Assembly (NCBI GenBank): GCA_009823505.1 | Contig: VZQC01002896.1 | Coordinates: 998,909 to 1,062,908, forward strand | Direction of reading: 5' to 3' | Length of the DNA stretch: 64,000 bases | Source: Rhizomys pruinosus | Lineage: Eukaryota; Chordata; Mammalia; Rodentia; Spalacidae | In this document: piece after piece, positions 10,701 through 22,100 of the stretch | How the letters are laid out: each line of letters begins with the position of its first letter | Numbering within the stretch: the stretch's first letter is position 1 | Translations under genes and position numbers: made by a program | The notes under the pieces: model-generated | What the model was told of the DNA's origin: nothing | Seen by the model: only the letters and a program-made list of their open reading frames with translations | The model's database searches: none

Positions 10701-13700
10701 GTGCATAGATTTCCTCTCATGGTTCACTGTGGATAGATTTACTATCATGGTTTATTGTGTATAGATTTCCTCTCATGGTTCACTGTGGGTAGATTTCCTC
10801 TCATGGTTCACTGTGGATAGATTTCCTCTCATGGTTCACTGTGGATAGATTTCCTCTCATGGTTCACTGTGGATAGATTTCCTCTCATGGTTCACTGTGG
10901 ATAGATTTCCTCTCATGGTTCACTGTGGATAGATTTCCTCTCATGGTTCACTGTGGATAGATTTCCTCTCATGGTTCACTGTGGATAGATTTCCTCTCAT
11001 GGTTCACTGTGGATAGATTTCCTCTCATGGTTCACTGTGGATAGATTTCCTCTCATGGTTCACTGTGGATAGATTTCCTCTCATGGTTCACTGTGGATAG
11101 ATTTCCTCTCATGGTTCACTGTGGATAGATTTCCTCTCATGGTTCACTGTGGATAGATTTCCTCTCATGGTTCACTGTGGATAGATTTCCTCTCATGGTT
11201 CACTGTGGATAGATTTCCTCTCATGGTTCACTGTGGATAGATTTCCTCTCATGGTTCACTGTGGATAGATTTCCTCTCATGGTTCACTGTGGATAGATTT
11301 CCTCTCATGGTTCACTGTGGATAGATTTCCTCTCATGGTTCACTGTGGATAGATTTCCTCTCATGGTTCACTGTGGATAGATTTCCTCTCATGGTTCACT
11401 GTGGATAGATTTCCTCTCATGGTTCACTGTGGATAGATTTCCTCTCATGGTTCACTGTGGATAGATTTCCTCTCATGGTTCACTGTGGATAGATTTCCTC
11501 TCATGGTTCACTGTGGATAGATTTCCTCTCATGGTTCACTGTGGATAGATTTCCTCTCATGGTTCACTGTGGATAGATTTCCTCTCATGGTTCACTGTGG
11601 ATAGATTTCCTCTCATGGCTCACTGTGGATAGATTTCCTCTCATGGTTCACTGTGGATAGATTTCCTCTCATGGTTCACTGTGGATAGATTTCCTCTCAT
11701 GGTTCACTGTGGATAGATTTCCTCTCATGGATCACTGTGGATAGATTTCCTCTCATGGTTCACTGTGGATAGATTTCCTCCCATGGATCACTGTGGATAG
11801 ATTTCCTCTCATGGATCACTGTGCATAGATTTCCTCTCATGGTTCACTGCGGATAGATTTCCTCTCATGGTTCACTGTGGATAGATTTCCTCTCATGGTT
11901 CACTGTGCATAGATTTCCTCTCATGGTTCACTGTGGATAGATTTCCTCTCATGGTTTCCTCCTGAGCATTTTCATTACTGGTGTATGGAAAAGCTACTAA
12001 TTTTTGCATGTTAGTTTTCTATCTGGCTACTTAACTGATTTTGTTGATAAAGTCTAGTGGTCTTATGATGGTGGAGGTCTAAGTGTTTCTATGTACAGAA
12101 TCATATCATCTGTATCAAGGACAGTTTGATTTCTTCCTCTCCTGTTTGTAAGTATTTCTAGTTCTATCTCTTGCCTACTTGCTCTGGCTAAAATATCTAC
12201 CACCGTATTGAATACGAGCAGTGAAAACCCATACCCTGGTCTTGTTCCTGATCTTAGAGGAACTGTGTGTGTTTTCCCCATCTGGTGACTTGAGATACAG
12301 CTTTGTCCTATGTAGATCTTCTTATCCTAAAGTGATCTTTCTATAGGTGATGTGCAAAGGGCTTTTATCATGAAGGGATGTTGAATTTATCACATTTTTT
12401 CCATCTATTTGAAGATATATGAATTTCCTTCTATTTATGGGATGCCTTGTTTATTGACTTGCATTTATTGAACCATCTTGTATCCCTGGAGTTAAACCAA
12501 CATGACCCTGATTGACAGTCTTTCTGATATGCCATCAAATTTCATTTGCTAGTCTTTCAGTGGAGATTTATGGATCCATGTTCCTCTGGACATTTGTTTA
12601 TGGTACTCTTTGTTGTAGTATCCTTATCAAATTTGTTGTTGTTGTTGTTTGTTGGATTTTTTTTTTTTGAGACAAGACCTTATTTAAGTAGCCCCAGCTG
12701 TCCTAGAATTTGCTATGTAGACCAGGCTGGCCTGAATCTGAGAGATCTGCCAGCCTCCGCCACACAAGTGCTGGGATCAAAGGCCTGCACCACCTCACCT
12801 GGCTTCCCTTGTCAGGTTTTATACACCCATGTAATCATAGCTGCATGAAATGAGCTTGGGCCATTTTCATCCCTTTGAATTCTATGGTACAATATTGGTA
12901 CTTGTTCTTTATATTTTTGATAAACTGTAACTGTGAGGCCATCCAGTCTTAGATGGTTGTTGTTGTGAGACTATTTTTGTAGGGAAGGTGTCTTGCTCTT
13001 ATTAATTTTTATTGTATTTGATCGTATTCAGCCATTTTTCTGTGACTCCCTGTTCTGGCTGATCCTCTTTCTCTACCCAACAGTCCCCCCTGTCACTGTC
13101 ATATCTTTTCATGTTTTTTGGTTTATATTAAATATACCTAATAATGTATTTTATTATTACATTTAATATATTAATATTAATATCTATCATATTCACCCCT
13201 GTTAGCCTCTCTTGTCCCATTCTGCTGTCATTTGTCTTTTTCTTTCACTTTTTTTGTGGGGGGGAGCAAGGATTTCATTGGTGGTGTTTAAAGAATATAG
13301 GTTGGATTTTATTTAGAGGAGCACATGCACTTTACCAACAGATATGGATATGCCACTGCCTGACAGGGTCCAACCAGACCCATCCTTTTTTTAGAGAGAG
13401 AAGGGAAGAAAAAGAGAGGCAGGCAGAGGCAGAGGCAGAGGCAGAGAGGGGGGCAGAAAGAGAGGGGGCAGAGAGAGAGAGACAGAGGGGCAGAGAGAGA
13501 GACAGAGGGGCAGAGAGAGAGACAGAGGGGCAGAGAGAAGGAGAGAGGGAGACAGAGAGAAGGAGAGAGGGAGACAGGAGGAGAGAGGGAGACAGAGAGG
13601 AGGAGAGAGGGAGACAGAGAGGAGGAGAGAGGGAGACAGAGACAGAGAGAGAGAGAGATGGAGAGAGAGGCAGGGAGAGAGACAGAGAGGCAGGGAGAGA

Positions 13701-16047
13701 GACAGAGAGGCAGGGAGAGAGACAGAGAGGCAGGGAGAGAGAGAGATGGAGAGAGACGGAGAGAGACACACACACAGAGACAGAGACACAAACACACAGA
13801 GAGAGACACAGAGAGAGAGAGAGACACACACACAGAGAGAGAGACACACACAGAGAGAGAGAGACATACACAGAGAGAGAGAGACATACACACAGAGAGT
13901 GACAGAGAGACACACAGAGAGACAGAGAGAGAGACACACATACACACAGAGAGACAGAGAGACACACACAGAGAGAGACAGACACACAGAGAGACAGAGA
14001 GACACACAGAGAGAGACAGACACACAGAGAGACAGAGAGAGAGACACACAGAGAGACAGAGAGACACACACACACAGAGACACAGAGAGAGAGACACACA
14101 CGCAGAGAGACAGAGAGAGACACACAGAGACACGCAGAGGCAGAGAGGCAGAGATAAAATGACTATGTAGTCCTGACTGCCCTGGAACTCACTTATTTTC
14201 TTTTTTTTTTTTTTTAAATTAGTTTTTATTGATGCTTTGTGCATTTCATACATTTTTTCCAATTCAGTTCAGGCTTATTTCCCTTTCCCTCCCCCCCCAC
14301 CCCCACCCCATCCCAGATCATGCATTCTGCCATAACTGTCCTGCATCTTTCTCTCAGTTTTTTTTTTTTCATTTTTAGCTATAAGTGATAATCCATGAGT
14401 ACAAGCATCCTTCATGCAAAACCTATCTGCAGGCTGTTGTGCCCAAACACCTACAGCCCCACCATCCAGTGGGGGGTGACAGGTTGTTTGTTCAATCAAG
14501 TTGATCAAATGAGTGTCCAGACTACATTGCTGTAGTTTCACCATTCACCCCAATCGCAGCCCTTACATTCTACCACGCCCCCTCTTCCACAGGTTGTTCC
14601 CTAGGCTTAGAAAAGGGGCACAGGTGGATGAGAGGTAAAACAGTCCACTCTCTCTGGAGCTGTTGGCTTGGACTCTGGTCAATTCTGGCTGTTTCCTTTC
14701 ATGGGCTGACAGTTTGTCCAGGAATAACCTTTCAATCCTGGCCTGGCGCGTTATGGCGTCTCCGGAACTCACTTATTTTCTGTGTGTGACCAGTTGTAGA
14801 ACTCTAATGGTCTCCCTCTGTTACAAAAGAAGCATCTTTGATGAGTGATGACTGGCATATTTGTCTGTAAATAGAAGGATTCATATTTAGTATATAGTAA
14901 GAAATTACATTTGTCTACGGATGTGACAGCCTTGGGGTCTTAGATCTTAGAGAAAAAGATCTATGACCTCTCCAACCATGTGTATTTGGCTATATTCACA
15001 GTACCACACATGAGTTCCCTCCCATTGGGTGGGCTTTAAGTCCAATTAGGTAGCAGTTGATTACCCCCAAGATAAAGGTGCCACTAACTGCACCAATATA
15101 ATTTGCTGTCCCGGTCTTTGTTATAATTGTTAGGCTTTAAAGCTGGGGTTGGTCCATCGATGATGCTCTCCCTTAGCAGCTTGCATAACGTCCCCCAAAA
15201 CTACCAGAGCTGCTCTTGGGGGCTTCAGGTCATTTCCAGCTCCCCTGCTCTAACTGCTGTCTGAAGTATGCCCTACCTCAGTAGGGTCTTACCTTCACGT
15301 TCTGGGGGCATCAAGCACTGTGGCAATAGCCTGTGTAAATTTAGGAGACTCTTGGCCTACCCTGACTGACAACTCAAAGGGAAGTTTCTCCTGTCTAGCT
15401 CTGTTTCTCGTTATGTAGCCTTCGTCTATGTACATGGACTCATGTATGTGTAATTTTTCAGTAGGCTTTTGAACTAATACATTTCCCTGTCTTTTTTTCA
15501 CATCAGCTAAGCATTACTTTCCTCTCCTCTCTCTCCCTATCAGATCCTGTCTCATCCCTCCCCAGGTAAAGTACATGCATTTTCCCTATTTCACCCTTGA
15601 TAACACCTGTCTCTCTCCTGAGCTCCTACTTCCTCTTTACCCCATGGTTTCCTATCTAATCCTCCTCCTCCCCCTCCCAGTTAAACGCCCCCACTTTACC
15701 CATTTCTCCCTTGGTAACACCTGTCCCCTCCTATTCCTCTCTCTCAGCCTCCTCCTTCCCTTTGCCTCCACGGTTTCTTTCCATGTTACTGGTTTCTGAA
15801 GTTATGTCAGATTATATACTCATAAATAAGGATTTGATGCTAGGATCCACAAATGAGTGAAAATATGTCATTTATTTTCCTGAGTCTGTGTTACTTCACT
15901 TAGTATAACAGTTTCTACTTCCATCCAGTTACCTACAAATTTTATGATTTCATCTTCCTTTTTGTTCTATTTTCTAGTTTTTTTTTTTATTTAGTTCTTT
16001 ATCGTTAAGCAGAATTCCCTCAGTTGAAGGACACTTAGGTTGCTTCC

Positions 16048-16104
<57 letters not shown>

Positions 16105-19100
16105 CCTTTCTCTCTTTTTGGTCTCTCTGTAGCTCCAGCTGTCCTAGAACTCACTATGTAGACCAGGCTGGTTTTGAACTCAGAGATCCACCTGCCTCTG
16201 CCTCTGCCTCTGCCTCCCAAGTGCTAGGATTAAAGGCGTGCGCCACCACGCTCGGCTTCCTACATATTCTTCATATTAATCCTCTGTCAGATGTGTCAGT
16301 GGTGAAGATTTTCTCCAATCTGTGGGTTTTCTCTTCACTGCATTTTTTTTCTTTTTTTGGTCTTTTCTAGACAGTGTCTCCCTGTAGCCCCAGCTGTCCT
16401 GGAACTTGATTTGTAGACCAGGCTGACCTTGAACTCACAGAGAACTGCCTGCCTCTGCCTCCCGAGTGCTGGATTAAAGGCCCATTGTTTTTCTCTCCCT
16501 GTACAGAATTTTAGTTTAATGAGATCTTAGTTGTTGATTGTTGGCCTTAATTCCTGGGTAACTTATGTCCAATTTAGAAAGTCCTTTCCTACACCTATAT
16601 CTTGTAGTGTAGTTAACCTTTGTTTACTTCTAACAGTTTCTAAGTTTCAGGTTTCAAATTGAGGTCTTTGATACATTTGGTGTTGACTGTTGTGCAGGGT
16701 GATAAGGGTCTAGTTTCATTCTTTTACAGGTGGCAATCCAGTTTGTTGAAGATGCTGTCTTTCCTCCAGTGTGTCTTCTTTTCACCTTTGCCAAATGTCA
16801 AGGGGCTGCAATTGCCTGCACTCATGTTTGGGTCTTCAATTATGTTCTATTGATCTATATTTCTGTTTTGTGCCAGCACCATGCTGTTTTTATGACTATA
16901 GCTCTGTAATATATTTTGAGATATTAATCCCTTCTTCCCCCCAGCCCCAATTAATCTTTGTGCTCAGGGTTGCTTTAGCTGTCCAGGGTCTTTCATGCCT
17001 CCCTATTAATTTTAGGATTTTTTTTTCTCATTTTGTGAAGAATCATAGGGATTTTGGTTGGTATTGCATTGAATCTAAAGATTGCTTTCAATAGGATGGT
17101 CATTTTCACATATTGCCTCTTCCAATCCGTGAATACAGGAGATCTTTCCAACTCCTGGTGTCTTCCTCAATCTCTTTCTTCAAAGATTTAAATTTTTTAT
17201 TGTAAAGATGTTCAAAATGTTTTGACTTATTTATTTTTAGTTTATGCTTATGAGTGTTATGTTGGTGTGTGTGCAAGTGTGCCCATGCCATGCAGTTCCT
17301 GAGGAGAACAGAAGAGGGCATCAGACCCCCTGGAACTGGAGTTACAGATGATTGTCAGCTACCATGTGGGTGCTGAGATTCAAACCAATGTCTTCTGCAA
17401 GAACAGCCAGTGCTCTTAATCTCTGGGCCATCTCTCCAGCCCAAAAGATCTTTAATCTCTTTAGTTGGGTTTGTTGCTAGATAGTCTTGAGGCTATTGTG
17501 AATAGGAAGGTTTCTGTGATCTCTTTGTCCAATTGCTTGTTATTGGTATATAGAAAGGCTACTAATTTTTGTAGATTGTGTAATCTTTCACTTTGCTGAA
17601 AGTGTTGATCATTTCTAGGCATTTTCTGGTAGAATTTTTTGGATCTCTTCATATCATCTGAAATACAGATAACTTGCCCTCTTTTCTAATTAGCACTCCT
17701 TCAATTTCCTTCTCTTAGCTCTCAAAAGAGTTTCAGGCATTATATTAAAAAGGAATGGAGATGGGGCTGGAGAGATGGCCTAGCGGTTAGGAGCGCCGAC
17801 GCTCTTGCAGAGGACCCAGGTTCGATCCCCAGCACCCACATGGCGGCTGGAGAGATGGCCTAGCGGTTAGGAGCGCCGACGCTCTTGCAGAGGACCCAGG
17901 TTCGATCCCCAGCACCCACATGGTGGCCGAGAGCCGTCTGAAACTCCAATTCCAGGAGAACTCCAGTTCCAGGGGAATCCGACACCCTCTCTGACCTCCG
18001 CAGCATTGCACGACACAGGCGCACAGACCTGCATGCAGACAGTACATTCATACACATACAGAAATAAATAAAATTAATTTTAAAAAATTAAAAAAAAAAA
18101 AAAAAAGGAATGGAGATGGCCGGGCGTAGTGGCACATGCCTTTAATCCCAGCACTTGGGAGGCAGAGGCAGGTGGATCCCTGTGAGTTCAAGGCCAGCCT
18201 ACTCTACATAGTGAGTTCCAGACCAGCTGGGACTAAAGGGAAACCCTGTCTCAAAGACCAAAAGTAAAAAAAAGGGGGAGGGATGGAGATATTGCACAGC
18301 CTTGTCTAGTTTTTAATGGGAATACTTCTAGTTTTTTTTTTTCCATTTAGAATTATCTTGACCATGGGTTTGTTAAATATAGCTTTAATTATGTTGAGGT
18401 ATGTTCCCTCCAGTCCAATTCCCTCTAGAGCTTTTAACATAAATGCATGTTGGATTTTGTCAAAGGCCTTTTCTACATCTATTGAGATGGCCATATGATT
18501 TTGTGTTTTAAATCCATTTACATGATTTACATTTATTAACTTATATATGCTGAACTATTGCTGTATCTCTAGAATAAAGCTGGCTTGATTGTGGTGGATG
18601 ATCTTTCTGATGTTTGTATGTGCTTTGCAAATATTTTGTTGGGAATTTTTGCTTTTATTTTCATTAAGGATATGGGTTCATAGTTTTTCTTTTTTTGTTG
18701 TTTTATCTTTACCTGGTTTGGGTATTAGTGATATTGGCTTCATAGAAGGAGTTTGGGAGTTCTTCCTCTATGTCTGTCTTTTTGAATAATTAAATTATTG
18801 GTTTAGATATTGGTATTGGTTTAGATCTTCCTTAACTGGTAGAATTCTACTGTGAATCCATCTAGGCCTGGACTTTTTTTAGTCAGGAGGTTTATTATTA
18901 CTCTTTCAATTCTTTGTTATGGACCTGTTTAAGATGTTGACCTCTTCTTAGTTTAACTATGGTCACTCCCTTGAATTTAGATATTCATCCATTTCTTTTA
19001 GGTTTTCAAATTTATTAGAGTATAGGTTTTAAAGTATTCCCTTATGATGTTCTGGATCTTTTTGGAGTCTATTGTGATGTTTTCCCTTTCATCTCTGATT

Positions 19101-22100
19101 TTGATTTGGACTTGTTCTTTCTTTTGATTAACTGTCCGAAGGGACTGTCTCATTTATCTTTTCAAAGACCCAGCTCTTAGATTCATTGATTCTTTGTATT
19201 GTTTTCTTTGTTTCTAGTTCATAATTTCCTCTCTGATTTTTGTTATTTATTCTCATCTGTTAGGTTTGGATTTCATTTGTTCTTGCCTTTCCAGAGTCTT
19301 TAGTTGAACTATTAAGTCATTTATTTGTGGTCTTTCTGATTTGTTTTAAATGTAGGCAATGAGAGCTATGAACTTCCATCCTACAACTGCTATTAAAGTG
19401 TCCAGAGGTTTGGTGTTGTATTATCCTTTTCATTTGGTTCCAGGAATACTTGTCTTTCTTAATTTCTTCTTTGACCCATTCATCATTCAGAAGTATGGTG
19501 TTTAATATCTATGAGTTTGTATAGTTACAAACTATATTAAACATCATGGTGTTGATTTTGAGTTTTATTGTGTTGGTGTCTGATAAAAAAAATGGAATTT
19601 TTTCAATTTTTTTGTATTTGTTGAGGTTTGTTTTGTGCCTCAGTATGTGGTCAATTTTAGAGAAACTTCCATGGGCTGCTGAATATCAAGTGTACTTTTT
19701 GCTTCTTGGGTGGAATATTCTGTAGATGTCTGTTAGATCCATCTGATGTATATTAATTAATTCAGATGTCTCTGTTTGTTCTTTGTCTAGTTGACCTGTC
19801 TACTGGTGATAGTGGGGTAATGAAGTCCCCTCCTGTTACTGAGTTGAGATTAATCTGTGTCTGTTTTTATGGACTTGGGTACAAAAGAGTTTGGTTTGTA
19901 TATGTTCATAATATCTTCTTGGTCAATTGCTCCTTTGATCAGAATGAAATGACCCTTTTTATCTCTTCTGATTATTTTTAACTTGAAGTCTATTTTGTAA
20001 GGGATTAACATTGCAGCCCCTGCTTGTTTCTTAGTGCCATTTCTTTGGAATATTTTTTCCATACCTTCACCCTAAGGTAGTGCCCATCCTTGAAGATGAG
20101 TTTTTTTTAATTTTTTATTGAGCTTTTGTACATTTCATACAATAGTTCTTTCTTTGAGGGGGGGTGTCTTTTTGAGATGGGGTCTCCCTGTAGCCCTAGC
20201 TGTCTTGGAACTTGCTCTGTAGACTAGGCTGGCCTTGAACTGACAGAGATCCACCTGCCTCTGCCTCCTGAATGCTGTGATTAAAGGTGTGTGCTACCAC
20301 ACCTGGCTAACAGTTCTTAATCACATTTAGACTCCCTCCCTCGTCCATGCCCCCCTACACCCCCTTGATCTTCATGTATTCTACCATACATGTTGAGTCC
20401 TATCCAGTCAAGCGTTTGTACCCAGATGTCCTTCAGTGGAGTCAGCCCATCTAGAGATTGGAAGTAAGGCACACTCTCCCTCACACAGTAGTAATCAGTG
20501 TCAGCCTAGGACCACCCTACCACCCCTTTCCCTTGCTCCACTCTGGGCCCTTGTCTGATTGAGTTGGTCCTTTGCTTGATGCCACCATTGCCACAAGTTC
20601 ACATAATGCCAGACTCTGTGTCCTGAGAGACTCAGGCTCATGAAGAGCAGCCCTGGCTCTTACATCTTTCTGCCCCCTCTTCTATAGTGGCCCCTGAGCC
20701 ATAGGTCAGTGAGGTTTAATATAGGAGTCCTATCCAGGGATACACACTCTGCAGTCTATTCTTTAAAACTTGGCCAGTTGTGCCCCTCTGTGTGGATAGT
20801 ACTCTGCTTTATGGGGAAGGGTCACTGGAGAGAGCTGAAGGATACATTAGTTAAGGACATTTGTGAGCCACCATGTGGGCATTTGAGTAAAACCGAGGTC
20901 CTCTGAAAAGCAGTAAATGTTCTTGATCACTGAGTGATCTTTCCAGCCCCATTCTCTAATTTCGTAATGTAGGGAAGGCTGTAAAGTTCCCTGTTAGGGG
21001 TACTTTCATCTCATCTCAGGGGTTTTAATAAGGCTGGGTTTTCTTTTTCACTTGATTCTAGAAATTTATTTCTTTTTTGGTTTCTTCTATGACCCATTTA
21101 TAATTCAGTTATGTGTTGTTTGATCTTCATGAATTTATGCATCTTCTAGAGTTCTTATTGTTGATTTGTAGGTTTATTTCATTGTTATCAGATAAAATAC
21201 AAGGAATTATCTCAGAATATACAATGTGTGTTCTACATTATTTGGATGGAGTGTTTTGTAGATGTCAGTTAAGACCATTTGATCTAGAATGTCATTGAAT
21301 TCAGGTATTTCTCTGTTTGTTTTTGGTTGGGATAATCTCCCAATTAGTGTGAGTGGGGTATCGAAGTCATCCACCACTACTGTGGTGCAGCTAATCTGGA
21401 AGGTTACATCCAGTATTTGTTTTATGAAACTGAGTTGACACATATTTGGTACATAGATGTTTCATACTGTAATGTCCTCTTTAAAGACTTTTATTTTTTT
21501 ATGATTTTGGTGGGGGATCTTTTCGAGACAGGGTCTCCCTGTAGCCCCATCTGTCCTGTGTAATGTCCTCTTGACGGATTGTCCCCTTCATCAATCTGAA
21601 GCAACCCTCATCTCTTCTGGTTAGTTGTGCTTTGAAGTCTATATTGTCTGATATTAGAACAGCAACACCTCCTTGTTTTAGGTCCATTTGCTTGGAACAC
21701 CTGTTTCCGTTCTTTCACCCCAGGTACAGCACATCATTTCTGGTAAGATGCCTGTGGGGAGACTTTTTCTTACATATTCGATCTTGTTCTGTGTTATTGA
21801 TCTTTTAAGTTTGGGTTTTTTTTTTTTTTTTTTTTTTTTTTGAGACAGGGTCTCCCTGTAGCCCCAACTGTCCTGAAACTCACTCTGTAGACCATGCTGG
21901 CCTTTAACTCACAAAGATCCGCCTGCCTCTGCCTCCCAAGTGCTAGGATTAAAGGCGTGCGCCACCACGTTTAAGTTTTACAATGCCCTTGATTCCATTT
22001 TTAGGTCATCCACACTCAGAAATCTGTCCATTTCTCCCTGACTTTACAGAGTGCCCCTGTGGTACTCATACCCAGTCTCGTCACCAGCACATGACAAAAT

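Larger units (their letters stand above)
10560..13080 (-). mobile_element. L1 ORF2 fragment hosting a minisatellite
   Basis: 12063-12281 (-) encodes a decayed reverse transcriptase segment with [14 protein letters not shown] and DDMILYIE; the usual FADD is TDD here. Sequence on both sides of the minisatellite (10570-10612 and 11958-12060) is contiguous L1 when the array is removed. A B1 (12655-12805, -) is inserted. Confidence 0.8.
14870..20095 (-). mobile_element. Long L1 (3' UTR plus most of ORF2), broken
   Basis: 3' UTR ~14930-15560 (TGAGTTCCCTCCCATTGGGT), ORF2 C-terminal region from ~15800, RT core 18306-18494 ([21 protein letters not shown]), endonuclease N-terminal region 19850-20062 ([16 protein letters not shown]). 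Many stops and at least six SINEs inside; not coding. Confidence 0.85.

Noticed and set aside
10614..11957. CRISPR-like array (28-bp repeats)
   Set aside because: Units abut with no spacers and the setting is a rodent genome; it is a minisatellite. The same holds for 61388-63050.
13144..14262. Several overlapping 138-317 aa ORFs on both strands
   Set aside because: They are translations of a GA/CA simple-repeat array (RERE/SLSL strings) and have no coding character.
18306..18494. Reverse transcriptase gene
   Set aside because: A short open piece of a heavily broken L1 ORF2.
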